A stretch of DNA of 64,000 nt from Bacteroidota bacterium (lineage in GTDB: Bacteria; Bacteroidota; Bacteroidia; Bacteroidales; F082). Positions 52,784-61,280 of the stretch are shown here, one piece after another. The number at the start of each line of letters is the position of its first letter. Position 1 is the stretch's first letter. A program made the translations under genes and the position numbers. The DNA lies in the NCBI GenBank assembly GCA_016845175.1, contig JAERTD010000071.1:28798-92797 (forward strand), given 5' to 3'. The notes under the pieces were generated by a model. The model saw only the letters and a program-made list of their open reading frames with translations, made no database searches and was not told the origin of the DNA.

Positions 52784-54316
52784 ATGGCTAAGATCGATAT
52801 GGTATCTATACTTAAGCAACTCTTTTCATTTCTGATTATCCTGACTTCTTTATCACTTCATGCCCAGAATTTTGTGGACATACAAGCCCGACTAACTGGT
52901 GTAAGCGAAAGCTCCAGTGGTTGGTATGATTATGATGAGGATGGGGATCTGGATGTTTTCGTTTCCGGTGATTTCTATGAAAGAAATGGTCATTTTATTG
53001 AAACTAAAATGTATCGGAATGCCCGTAATGATCAATTCCCTGAGGTTTTTCCACCTTTGGTAGATGTTCACCGTGGCGATTTCGATATCGCCGACTATAA
53101 TCTGGATGGTATTGACGATCTATTCATGATTGGGGAGACCAAATCGGGTGCCCTCATTGCTTATTTGTATAAATGCAACCGGAGCATTCATTTTAGCAGA
53201 GTGCCCATAAAAATCCCAGGACTGCGTGACGGATCGGTTGAGTGGGGTGATTATGATGGGGATGGAGATCCTGATTTGCTTTTGGTAGGCGAAAGTCTCA
53301 CCGGCCCTGTAAGCAGAGTCTATAGAAATGACCGAGGCAATCGTTTTGTGGATACCAAATCCTCTTTACCCGGAATACATCATGGTGTGGGCCGTTGGGC
53401 CGATTACGATCTTGATGGAGACCTGGATATCATCTTAAGCGGTACCGAAACCTCCGGAATGGTCATGACCGAACTTTTCAGAAACGAAGACGGCAATTTC
53501 ATTCCCGTGGGAATGGATTTTATGAATCTGAGGCTATCTGATATTGCCTGGGGTGATTATGACAATGACGGCGACCAGGATTTTGCCATTATTGGTGAAA
53601 CTCAGAACAATCAATTGGTGAGCAAATTATACCGCAATGAGAAAAATGGATATTTCTCCATGGCCTTCCCCAACTTCATTGCTGTACGTTCAGGTTCGGT
53701 TGACTGGGGCGATTTCGACCATGATGGTGATGTGGACTTGCTATTGACCGGTGAAACCACCAATGGACCCGTCTCCAAAGTATACAGAAACGACCGAAAT
53801 GAATGGTTTACGGATATCAATGCCGATTTAATTGCGCTGTATATGAGTGATGGCCACTGGGGCGATTACGATAATGATGGTGATTTGGATATTATCATAT
53901 CAGGTATGTCCAATCAATATGCCTTTGAGGCAAGAATATATCGAAATGATCCCATCTACCGGGATACAGTCCAGAAAAAGGGAGAAGAAATCTGGAACAA
54001 CTCAGTTGTGGTGCCTGAACGGCCTAAAAAGATTTATTTTTATACCTATGCTTCCTGCTATTGCGATATTGATGGTACAGGGAAAAACGCCTATCATGCA
54101 TGGGTAAGCCCCATCAAAAGACCAAAAGTCCAGTATGAGGTAGAACGCAAGTTCAATGAAGTCATTATGGAAGAGTTTCCCAACTGGTATGAATTTGATC
54201 AGGCCAATATCACTGCCACCGGATTTTCAACTTTACAAAAAGCAGAAGAATCCCGTCGAATTGCCATCCGGGAATATGAGTCCAAAGGCTTTAAAGTGCA
54301 TAAGCTGCATTGGTAG
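52784..54316 (+). CDS. Exported FG-GAP/VCBS beta-propeller protein, paralog of the one at 21301
   Basis: 510 residues. Signal peptide 1-28 (ends HAQ; ATG 52799 is another possible start). Seven FG-GAP loops are visible (YDEDGDLDVFVSG, DYNLDGIDDLFMIG, WGDYDGDGDPDLLLVG, WADYDLDGDLDIILSG, WGDYDNDGDQDFAIIG, WGDFDHDGDVDLLLTG, WGDYDNDGDLDIIISG), enough for a closed seven-blade propeller. The end (about 410-510) carries ASCYCDIDG, VERKFNEVIMEEFPNW and GFKVHKLHW, matching the other paralog. No T9SS domain. Function unknown; binding to surfaces or glycans is a guess from the fold. Confidence 0.85.
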   Translation: MAKIDMVSILKQLFSFLIILTSLSLHAQNFVDIQARLTGVSESSSGWYDYDEDGDLDVFVSGDFYERNGHFIETKMYRNARNDQFPEVFPPLVDVHRGDFDIADYNLDGIDDLFMIGETKSGALIAYLYKCNRSIHFSRVPIKIPGLRDGSVEWGDYDGDGDPDLLLVGESLTGPVSRVYRNDRGNRFVDTKSSLPGIHHGVGRWADYDLDGDLDIILSGTETSGMVMTELFRNEDGNFIPVGMDFMNLRLSDIAWGDYDNDGDQDFAIIGETQNNQLVSKLYRNEKNGYFSMAFPNFIAVRSGSVDWGDFDHDGDVDLLLTGETTNGPVSKVYRNDRNEWFTDINADLIALYMSDGHWGDYDNDGDLDIIISGMSNQYAFEARIYRNDPIYRDTVQKKGEEIWNNSVVVPERPKKIYFYTYASCYCDIDGTGKNAYHAWVSPIKRPKVQYEVERKFNEVIMEEFPNWYEFDQANITATGFSTLQKAEESRRIAIREYESKGFKVHKLHW

Positions 54317-54344
54317 AACAGATTTAAGTAATAGATCCCATTTA

Positions 54345-55856
54345 TCAGGAAGGTGGCTCGCCTTCATCCTGCCAGTCTCCATTCATCTTAATCAGTTGTA
54401 ATAAGGCATTCAATGCTTCCGATTCCTCAATATTCTTTTGAACCAGCTGATGTCCTTTATAAAGGCTCACTTTTCCTGGTCCGGCACCTACATACCCATA
54501 ATCTGCACCTGCCATTTCGCCAGGTCCGTTTACAATACAACCCATGACAGCGATTCGTAATCCACGCAGGTGGGCCGTTTCACTTCTTACCTTTTGTAGT
54601 TGCTTCATGATGTTAAACTGGGTTCTGCCACATGAGGGGCAGGCAATATATTCTGGCTTGGAAATCCTTTTTCCCAAAGCCTGCAAAATATATAGTGAAA
54701 TTGATGCCAGTTCATTGGCCGACTGACGATTATAATTGTCTATCCAGATCCCCAGGTTCTGCTCAGCCGCCAGTAGTTTGTAGTCTACCGTAGCCCGGAT
54801 AAGTAATGCATCTTTATCGATTCCTGGATAGCTAAGCTTGCATACTTTTTTCTGTCCAGGATTTTCTACCATATGGGTCTGGTCATAATCAGCCATATCG
54901 GAGGGCTCAGTACTAACCACTATGGGATCTTTAAGAGCCAACTTCTGGTCATTCTCAAGATAAAACGTTTCATTATTGAAGGATAGGTCTCTGGATTGAT
55001 GCTTCCCATATAATTTCCTTAGCTGATCCGCCACTGGAATTTCAGCCTCAGGTTCTTCAGTGAGTGACACCCTAAGGGTATCTCCTATACCTTCTGCAAG
55101 TAAGCTTCCAATGCCGGCAGCGGATTTGATACGTGCATCCTCTCCGTCCCCTGCTTCGGTCACGCCAAGATGAATGGGATAATAAAAGCCTTCCTCAAGC
55201 ATCTGTCGGACCAATAAGTGGTTGGCGGCTACCATTTGATTGACATCACTGGCTTTCATAGAGAGTACCAATGCATGAAAATCTGCTTTGCGACAGATGT
55301 GGATAAACTCCATGGCAGAAACAACCATTCCCCTGGGTGTGTTGCCATATCTTGCCAAAATACGATCGGAGAGTGAGCCATGATTGGTACCTACCCGAAT
55401 GGCTGTTTTATGTTTTTTACAAATATCCAGTAAGGGATTCAGCCGTTCTCCAATGCGGTCAACTTCTGCAGCATATTCTTCATCAGTATAGATGGCTTTT
55501 CCCCTGTTTCTGTCCACATAATTTCCCGGGTTTATACGTACTTTTTCCACAATGGCAGCTGCAGTTTCGGCGGCCCTGGGATTAAAATGCACATCAGCAA
55601 CCAAGGGTATCTGATAGCCCCGTTTTTCGAGAAGGTCTTTTATATTCCACAGGTTTTCTGCCTCTTTAACCCCCTGAGTGGTTAGCCGGACAATATCACA
55701 ACCAGCATCAGCCATTCGGCATATTTGCTCAGTGGTGGCCAGCGTATCCATGCTTGAAGTATTACACATGGATTGAATGAGAAGCTCGTGATTACCTCCC
55801 AGCAGCAAATGACCCACCCTGACTTCAGAAGCCTTATGTGACCTATCGGTTTTCAT
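54345..55856 (-). CDS. ispG: 4-hydroxy-3-methylbut-2-enyl diphosphate synthase, long form
   Basis: 503 residues. It catalyses the penultimate step of the MEP isoprenoid pathway. TIM barrel: IQSMCNTSSMDTLAT, LVADVHFNPRAA, VRINPGNYVD, IRVGTNHGSLSDRI and HLGVTEAGDGEDARIKSA. The Fe4S4 domain has Cys406, Cys409 (CPSCGRTQF), Cys440 and Glu447 (MGCIVNGPGE). An insert of about 110 residues (290-395) separates the two, as in plant and Bacteroidota/Chlamydia forms. It may help feed the polyprenyl lipids needed by the PcrB-like enzyme. Upstream region lacks a clear promoter element. Confidence 0.96.
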   Translation of the reverse strand: MKTDRSHKASEVRVGHLLLGGNHELLIQSMCNTSSMDTLATTEQICRMADAGCDIVRLTTQGVKEAENLWNIKDLLEKRGYQIPLVADVHFNPRAAETAAAIVEKVRINPGNYVDRNRGKAIYTDEEYAAEVDRIGERLNPLLDICKKHKTAIRVGTNHGSLSDRILARYGNTPRGMVVSAMEFIHICRKADFHALVLSMKASDVNQMVAANHLLVRQMLEEGFYYPIHLGVTEAGDGEDARIKSAAGIGSLLAEGIGDTLRVSLTEEPEAEIPVADQLRKLYGKHQSRDLSFNNETFYLENDQKLALKDPIVVSTEPSDMADYDQTHMVENPGQKKVCKLSYPGIDKDALLIRATVDYKLLAAEQNLGIWIDNYNRQSANELASISLYILQALGKRISKPEYIACPSCGRTQFNIMKQLQKVRSETAHLRGLRIAVMGCIVNGPGEMAGADYGYVGAGPGKVSLYKGHQLVQKNIEESEALNALLQLIKMNGDWQDEGEPPS

Positions 55857-55883
55857 ACCATAGTTTTATCACTTTTGGGAAGA

Positions 55884-56492
55884 CTAGTACAGTTGAATTG
55901 AAAATCCAATATTTACAATCCCTTTATAACCATACCCCAATTCCAGGAAACCACCGTACTGTTTACCAATTCTAACACCCACAGCGTTGAGTTGGTAGGC
56001 CAGGGTTCCGAAGGAAGTGGTAGACGAGGTCATTTCGGAGCTCTTCGGTTCTAGCTTTTCCTGGACCAAAGAATAACCTAAGCCTATTCCCGAATACATT
56101 TGAATCAAACCATTATTAATATATCTGTACTCGATTTGGGCAGCCATACTATAGTAAGTTCTGGTCATCTCACCTACTTCCTGACTCATCCAAAACACAG
56201 TGGAAGCAGTGCGGTCTGCCCCCATGGTCAAGCCCCACAGAAATCGACCTCCTTTGGTGAGGTGCTTATAGGAGAGGAAAATGCCTCCATAGCCTTTAAT
56301 ATGATCTCTGATGTAACGGTCATCCGGTAATTTTTCATCCAAGATGTCAGACTGGAAGTTTTGAAACTGATCCATGGTAAATTGTCCATAACTGATGGTA
56401 ACATCATGGTGGTCGTAACTGAAATCAACACTTTGTGCAGTCAGGATCACCGTAGACAGGACAAATACTATGGATAACAGATAGGATCTCAT
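55884..56492 (-). CDS. Small outer-membrane beta-barrel-like protein, unknown function
   Basis: 202 residues. Signal peptide 1-19 (ends TAQS). Alternating hydrophobic/aromatic strands (FLSYKHLTKGGRFLWGLTMG, YYSMAAQIEYRYI, QMYSGIGLGYSLVQEKLE, GGFLELGYGYKGIVNIGF) suggest an eight-strand barrel that ends SIQLY. No plug or catalytic site. Its own promoter element lies 18 bases upstream. Confidence 0.7.
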   Translation of the reverse strand: MRSYLLSIVFVLSTVILTAQSVDFSYDHHDVTISYGQFTMDQFQNFQSDILDEKLPDDRYIRDHIKGYGGIFLSYKHLTKGGRFLWGLTMGADRTASTVFWMSQEVGEMTRTYYSMAAQIEYRYINNGLIQMYSGIGLGYSLVQEKLEPKSSEMTSSTTSFGTLAYQLNAVGVRIGKQYGGFLELGYGYKGIVNIGFSIQLY

Positions 56493-56509
56493 GGCCAGTT
56501 ATTTTCAGT

Positions 56510-56517
56510 CAAAAGTA
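56510..56517 (-). promoter_or_regulatory. -7 promoter element for barrel protein
   Basis: Minus strand TACTTTTG, 18 bases upstream of the start. Confidence 0.42.
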
Positions 56518-56614
56518 ATGATTTCAATGGCTGAGTCAGAAGTGAGAGCATATAAATTACAGGAAGAAGCTCTGCTTCGCAGTGAAGCGTTAAGGACAGC
56601 AAAAAGAGAATCTT

Positions 56615-57013
56615 TTACATATAATCCTTTATGGTTTGGCTCTTGAAATAATCAACAAATTCGGCAGTGAGTTTTTTGGCAAGATTATTATAGATGCATT
56701 TGTCCAGAGGGCAAAGCTCGCCTTCTCCCTTACATTCTTTCACATGAACTTCACCTTCTATGGCTGTGTAAATATCATAAAGGTAGATTTTTGCCGGATC
56801 AACTATTATGGTAAAACCACCTGTGGGGCCACGAAATGAATCCAGGTATCCAACTTTCACCAAGCGTTGCATGACCTTAGCAATATGATGCTTCGACTTA
56901 TGCAACATCTCTGATAATTGTATGGCATTAACCGGATTTTCAGATTTAGCCACAATGACCATGCTGTGGATTCCTATGGATACTGCATCCGATAAATTTA
57001 TAATACTAGCCAT
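56615..57013 (-). CDS. Rrf2-family regulator, probably Fe-S binding
   Basis: 132 residues. Winged helix (about 10-75) with IQLSEMLHKSKHHIAKVMQ and the RGPTGGFTI wing. Three cysteines, Cys94, Cys101 and Cys106 (KECKGEGELCPLDKC), could hold a 2Fe-2S or 4Fe-4S cluster, as in IscR or NsrR. Likely senses iron-sulfur state, NO or oxygen. Target unknown; an inverted repeat lies just upstream (57076-57114). Confidence 0.9.
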   Translation of the reverse strand: MASIINLSDAVSIGIHSMVIVAKSENPVNAIQLSEMLHKSKHHIAKVMQRLVKVGYLDSFRGPTGGFTIIVDPAKIYLYDIYTAIEGEVHVKECKGEGELCPLDKCIYNNLAKKLTAEFVDYFKSQTIKDYM

Positions 57014-57038
57014 CTTATGATGCTTTGAAGAATTTCTA

Positions 57039-57046
57039 CAAAGATA
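57039..57046 (-). promoter_or_regulatory. -7 promoter element for Rrf2 gene
   Basis: Minus strand TATCTTTG, 26 bases upstream of the start. Confidence 0.5.
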
Positions 57047-57075
57047 ACACAGATTTTAAATTAAGCACTTAAATT

Positions 57076-57114
57076 CCTGAATATGATTTATTTCACATAT
57101 TCTTGTTATTCAGG
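57076..57114 (-). promoter_or_regulatory. Nested inverted repeat upstream of the Rrf2 gene
   Basis: Outer arms CCTGAAT / ATTCAGG (57076-57082, 57108-57114) and inner arms GAATATG / CATATTC (57079-57085, 57096-57102). It lies 30-68 bases before the promoter element and 16 bases past the fructosamine-kinase stop. Without a T-run it is a better operator than terminator. Confidence 0.4.
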
Positions 57115-57129
57115 TATTTAGGTGGCTAA

Positions 57130-58011
57130 TTAATGGAATCGGTTTATTGTTGACTTAACTCCGGATAAATAACTGCCTCCAAACAAGTTAACATGAACCA
57201 TCAGAGGATATAGGTTGCAGTATTCCAATCGTTTTTGCCAGCCATTTTCCAATGGATACTCTCGTTGATAGGCTTCATAGAATAAGGCATCAAAGCCCCC
57301 GAATAATTGCGACATACCCATATCCATTTCCCGGTGACCATAATAAACCGCAGGATCTATCACCACAGCCCTTCCATCACCTCCAACCATAAAATTACCA
57401 CCCCAAAGATCCCCATGAACCAATGCAGGTGGTTCGTCAGGAAAGATCCCTTCTATTCTTTTGTAAAAAGCGTCAAAATTTCTGGTAAGGTCTTTATTCA
57501 CCAGTCCCCGGTCTCTGGCCAATTTTATTTGAGGTTCCAGACGTTCTTCCCTAAAGAAATCAGCCCAATGGGTATGGGTATGATTGGACTGATGCAATGA
57601 TCCGATATAGTTATCATGGTCAAGGCCAAAGTTTGGATTCGTGTGGCGATGCATCTGGGCCAATTTTGACCCAAAATGATTCCAAAAATCCGGTTTTCGG
57701 GAAGTTGGATTGATCAACTTTAATACTAAAAAAGCTGTTTGTTCATCCGCTCCGGTCAATATCACTTCAGGAACTGCGACTGTTTTACTTGCCTCCATTA
57801 GAGCCAAACCCCGGGCTTCCTTTTCAAACATGGCAGGATATCGCTTATCGTCGTTTGTTTTAACAAAAAACACGCCTATGGAAGTCTCTACCCTGTAGGC
57901 ATCATTAATATCTCCACCGCTGATCCCAGAAATGTTTTTGGTACTTATTTCTTCACCTAGTTTTTTTGACAAGGCCTCTTCAAGACCCTTTTGCCATGAA
58001 AGTTCATACAT
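57130..58011 (-). CDS. Fructosamine/ketosamine-3-kinase family protein
   Basis: 293 residues from ATG 58011; an earlier TTG is not preferred because the promoter element lies close by. A protein-kinase-like fold: ISGGDINDAYRVETSIGVFFVKTN (nucleotide loop and Lys), PALVHGDLWGGNFMV (catalytic HGD), and VVIDPAVYYGHREMDMG. The family phosphorylates fructosamines on glycated proteins, leading to their deglycation. Monocistronic. Confidence 0.92.
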   Translation of the reverse strand: MYELSWQKGLEEALSKKLGEEISTKNISGISGGDINDAYRVETSIGVFFVKTNDDKRYPAMFEKEARGLALMEASKTVAVPEVILTGADEQTAFLVLKLINPTSRKPDFWNHFGSKLAQMHRHTNPNFGLDHDNYIGSLHQSNHTHTHWADFFREERLEPQIKLARDRGLVNKDLTRNFDAFYKRIEGIFPDEPPALVHGDLWGGNFMVGGDGRAVVIDPAVYYGHREMDMGMSQLFGGFDALFYEAYQREYPLENGWQKRLEYCNLYPLMVHVNLFGGSYLSGVKSTINRFH

Positions 58012-58036
58012 TGAAATTCCCAATTGGTTTGACTCA

Positions 58037-58044
58037 CAAAGTTA
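58037..58044 (-). promoter_or_regulatory. -7 promoter element for fructosamine kinase
   Basis: Minus strand TAACTTTG, 26 bases upstream of the start. Confidence 0.42.
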
Positions 58045-58074
58045 ATAAAGACCAGGTTTTCAGCTGTGAAGTCT

Positions 58075-58644
58075 CTATTCTAATAAGTCGCGTAGGTATT
58101 TTTGATCCTGTTGAATGCGTTGGGTAAGTACTGATGCTGAAATGGTGGCTCCTGAGATGGCCTGAATGTCTTTTCCATAAATCAAGGTGCTGGAGCCCGA
58201 ATAACCCACGAACTGCCTCAACCATCCCCAGCCCATCACTTCATGACCATGAGTAGCCTGGTAATTATATACTTTAACCTTTAAAATGCTTGCTTCAGTA
58301 TTGGCGACGAAGAAATAATCAAAGAATTCAAAAGATGCGGATTCCTCAGAAAGATTTACATCACATCCACCACTCCTGCAGCTATAGACCCTTCCCACAT
58401 AGGCAAACCCCAGAGTGTCACTCCCATCAATAATGGCGTATACCTGTGATTCCAAGTCTTTTAGAAATTCAGCATTGTTTCTTAACAATGGTTTTAATTG
58501 AGGAGAGGCATCTTTCCAAATCCTTGACATGACTTTATTGACCTTCTTTGTGGGTAACTTTACTGCATCATCAGCTGGAGATGATGCAGTAAAAACTACC
58601 CAAAAGACGATCAAAATATTTGCTATTGTCAACCTAAAGGCCAT
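58075..58644 (-). CDS. Exported FMN-binding domain protein
   Basis: 189 residues. A hydrophobic N-terminus (about 5-22) directs it to the periplasm. The rest is one FMN_bind domain like RnfG/NqrC: FAYVGRVYSC, then IQAISGATISASVLTQRI with SGAT, where Thr167 is the likely site of covalent flavin attachment. Cys89 and Cys94 are also present. It lies nine bases after the porin stop in the same operon. Inference: a flavin electron carrier in the periplasm that works with the outer-membrane porin. The ApbE flavin transferase needed for attachment is not in the window. Confidence 0.85.
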   Translation of the reverse strand: MAFRLTIANILIVFWVVFTASSPADDAVKLPTKKVNKVMSRIWKDASPQLKPLLRNNAEFLKDLESQVYAIIDGSDTLGFAYVGRVYSCRSGGCDVNLSEESASFEFFDYFFVANTEASILKVKVYNYQATHGHEVMGWGWLRQFVGYSGSSTLIYGKDIQAISGATISASVLTQRIQQDQKYLRDLLE

Positions 58645-58653
58645 TTTTCTTTC

Positions 58654-59865
58654 TTAAAACCATACGCCGATTCCGGCATTAAATACTTTATTTGCTTCGC
58701 TATCAGCTTTAGACTTAATGAATTGGAAATCTGCTTTCAATGCAACTCCGGGAACGATTTTATAACCCAAACCAGCAGTTATAACATTTACTGTATAGGC
58801 ATCATTCTTTGTCAATCCGTTAACTACCCCAGCCTGCGTATCATAGTTTGAATACCTCACAAAGGGGGAAAGGGTAGATTTTATATTATCAAAACTCTGG
58901 AATATGTTATAGGCAGCCTCCAAATAATATCCATATTGGGTATTACCTACGTCATTCAGGTCACCATCAACAGCTGTGAAGCTATTGTATTGATCCGTGT
59001 TTGAGAGCATATTATAATAGAGCTGGCCTCTGAATTCAAAACCTTTTCGTTGGTAACGAACATCAAAACCCACTATGGACACTCCAATAACTGAAGAATC
59101 AGCAGAAGCTATGGCCGCATCATCTGATTTATCCAGTCCATGGTACAAAGTGCTTTGTGTGTTGCCCAAATAAGCTGCAGCACCTATATTAAGTCCCAGC
59201 ACACCATAATAGTCTACTCTTGCGGCAACATTAGGGCTACTGATGAAGGACTCAGCACCTTTTTGACGACCTTTTCGTAGTCCGTATTTCCCTGATATAT
59301 TGGCAGAACCATTATAGCTGCTAAATCCATTCATCAGATAGGCCTGGTATTTCATTGAAATTTCAGGAATGCTACCGGTAAGACCAAATCCAATCTCACG
59401 CCAGGTGGTGGGTACAATATATTTATCGATTAATGGGCGTTCCACTCCGTGAAATGTTGGTGGTTCATGGTATTCATTTATAATCCCCATGGGGACCAGC
59501 ATCAGACCAGCGCGAATATTGAAATAGGTATTAATGGAATAATTGATAAAGGCTTGTTCCACATAGACTTCTTTCACATGTTCCAGTTCAATTTCAGTCA
59601 CAAAACTGAGTTTCTTATTGAAATTATACCCAAAGAGTAAAACAAGTCGATGGACATCCAATTTACCATTATTCAACTGGTCGCCACCAAAAGGCTGGTT
59701 ATAATCAATCTGTGCGTAACCACCAATGGTAAGCTTATTGTCGGAGGATATCATACGCTGACTGGCATTCTCAATAGTTCCATTTTGTGTTTGTTGGGCT
59801 TGGGTTGCCAGGCTCCCAGCCAATACAATGAGTCCAATAATAAAGTGTAGAGTATATTTTTTCAT
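58654..59865 (-). CDS. Outer-membrane porin (phosphate-selective porin O/P-like)
   Basis: 403 residues from ATG 59865; the frame is open ten codons more upstream but that part lies near the promoter. Signal peptide ends TQAQ. Mature chain has IGGYAQIDYNQPFGG, LSFVTEIELEHVKEVYVEQAFI, FNIRAGLMLVPMGIINEYHEPP, and ends AGIGVWF, a barrel C-terminal Phe. Resembles the porin P/O family in the early strands. Co-transcribed with the FMN-binding gene. Confidence 0.82.
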   Translation of the reverse strand: MKKYTLHFIIGLIVLAGSLATQAQQTQNGTIENASQRMISSDNKLTIGGYAQIDYNQPFGGDQLNNGKLDVHRLVLLFGYNFNKKLSFVTEIELEHVKEVYVEQAFINYSINTYFNIRAGLMLVPMGIINEYHEPPTFHGVERPLIDKYIVPTTWREIGFGLTGSIPEISMKYQAYLMNGFSSYNGSANISGKYGLRKGRQKGAESFISSPNVAARVDYYGVLGLNIGAAAYLGNTQSTLYHGLDKSDDAAIASADSSVIGVSIVGFDVRYQRKGFEFRGQLYYNMLSNTDQYNSFTAVDGDLNDVGNTQYGYYLEAAYNIFQSFDNIKSTLSPFVRYSNYDTQAGVVNGLTKNDAYTVNVITAGLGYKIVPGVALKADFQFIKSKADSEANKVFNAGIGVWF

Positions 59866-59892
59866 GCTTACTATATTTAGTGTTTCAGCAAG

Positions 59893-59900
59893 CAAAACTA
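59893..59900 (-). promoter_or_regulatory. Promoter for the porin/FMN-binding operon
   Basis: Minus strand TAGTTTTG, 28 bases upstream of the start; a TTG (-33 like, 59921-59923) lies at a 20-base spacing. Confidence 0.5.
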
Positions 59901-60070
59901 TTGTGCTGTGAGCTTTTTCACAATACCTACTACAGGGTATAATGTCAGCTTAGTTTTCAGAAAATCGTTAATATGTCCTAAACCTGATGAAGTTTTGAAA
60001 TAATCAGGATACCTTTTTAATGTTAGAAAACTACAGAGGATTTCAATAAAATGAGACCAATGGAAGCTAA

Positions 60071-61207
60071 CTATAACATAAGTTCAATCAGCTTTTGGTA
60101 ATGAGCCGCCAAGGGCAGATTCACACCATTGATTTCATTATTTTTATACTGTTTGAGCATGTCATTGGCCATGGTGGCATCAATATTAATCTCCGATAAG
60201 CGAATGGGTGAGCCAATCTGCTTGAAAAAATCTTCCAGCCCGGAAATGGTAGCATCAACATTATCTACACCGAACAGGGCAGTACCCAGTTTAATGATCC
60301 GATCAGGAATGATTTCTTTATGTACTTTTAACCATGCCGGATATACAATACTCAATGAAGCTCCGTGGGGGGTATCAAAGAGCAGACTCATTTCATGTCC
60401 CAGCATATGAACGCCCCAGTCGCCACTTTGTTTACCATAGGCTGTAATACCATTGAGTGCGGCCATGGCATCAAGCATGATATTGGCCCGCATCTCCACA
60501 TTACTCAAATCTGATAACAGTTTGGGTCCCCAATCCATGGCATCCTGTATGATGGAGAAAGTAATTCTATCGGTGAGGGAGGCATCTCCTTTCCCAAAAT
60601 ATAACTCCAGGGCATGGGCGATGAGATCGACTATGCCAAAAGCCGTATAATTGGCGGGTACCGTGATGGTAAATGACGGATCCAGAAAGGAGGCTTTGGG
60701 AAAATTCAGGGGATGGGCGTAACCAATTTTTTCTCCGGTGGCATGGTTTTGAACCACTGCAGCAGCGTTCATTTCGGTTCCTGTGGCTGCCAGTGTGAGT
60801 ATGGCTATTAATGGCAACGTAATCTCAGGTTTTTTCTTTTGGGTCATATAGTCCCAGGTGTTTTCATTGTTGGCGATTCCCAGAGCAATAATTTTTGCAG
60901 AATCGATGACGCTACCACCGCCTACAGCAACTACCACATCCACCGCTTCTTTTCTTCCCAATGCTGAGGCTGCCTCTACATCTTCAAGTATGGGATTGGG
61001 TTTAATTCCTTCATATTCCACAATCTCAATACCAGACTGTTTGAGCTGGTCAACCACCTGATCATAGTAACCATATTTTTTTACCGAACCTTTGCCATAC
61101 ACCAATAAGGCTTTCGAACCATAGCTTTTGGTTTCAGTACCCAGGCTTTTAATAATACCTGTGCCGAATAATACTTTAGTGGGATTATATACCGTAAAAT
61201 TTTCCAT
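60071..61207 (-). CDS. Iron-containing alcohol dehydrogenase (BDH/YqhD type)
   Basis: 378 residues. NAD(P)-binding N-terminal half (KALLVYGKGSVKKYGYYDQV, GGGSVIDSAKIIALG) and metal-binding C-terminal half with DLIAHALELYF and GHEMSLLFDTPHGASLSIVYPAW supplying Asp and His ligands. The NPIL and TGTEMNAAAVVQN segments fit the butanol dehydrogenase subgroup. Probably reduces aldehydes to alcohols with NAD(P)H. Monocistronic; promoter not clear. Confidence 0.93.
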   Translation of the reverse strand: MENFTVYNPTKVLFGTGIIKSLGTETKSYGSKALLVYGKGSVKKYGYYDQVVDQLKQSGIEIVEYEGIKPNPILEDVEAASALGRKEAVDVVVAVGGGSVIDSAKIIALGIANNENTWDYMTQKKKPEITLPLIAILTLAATGTEMNAAAVVQNHATGEKIGYAHPLNFPKASFLDPSFTITVPANYTAFGIVDLIAHALELYFGKGDASLTDRITFSIIQDAMDWGPKLLSDLSNVEMRANIMLDAMAALNGITAYGKQSGDWGVHMLGHEMSLLFDTPHGASLSIVYPAWLKVHKEIIPDRIIKLGTALFGVDNVDATISGLEDFFKQIGSPIRLSEINIDATMANDMLKQYKNNEINGVNLPLAAHYQKLIELML

Positions 61208-61280
61208 CTCTTTTTTTGGATAAAGATAGGAAAACTACTTCCTGATTTCTCATCGGATGACTGTAGTCATCCGATCACTT

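Noticed and set aside
57076..57114. Terminator for the fructosamine kinase gene
   Set aside because: Long AT-rich loop and no T-run in the minus direction; better as an operator.
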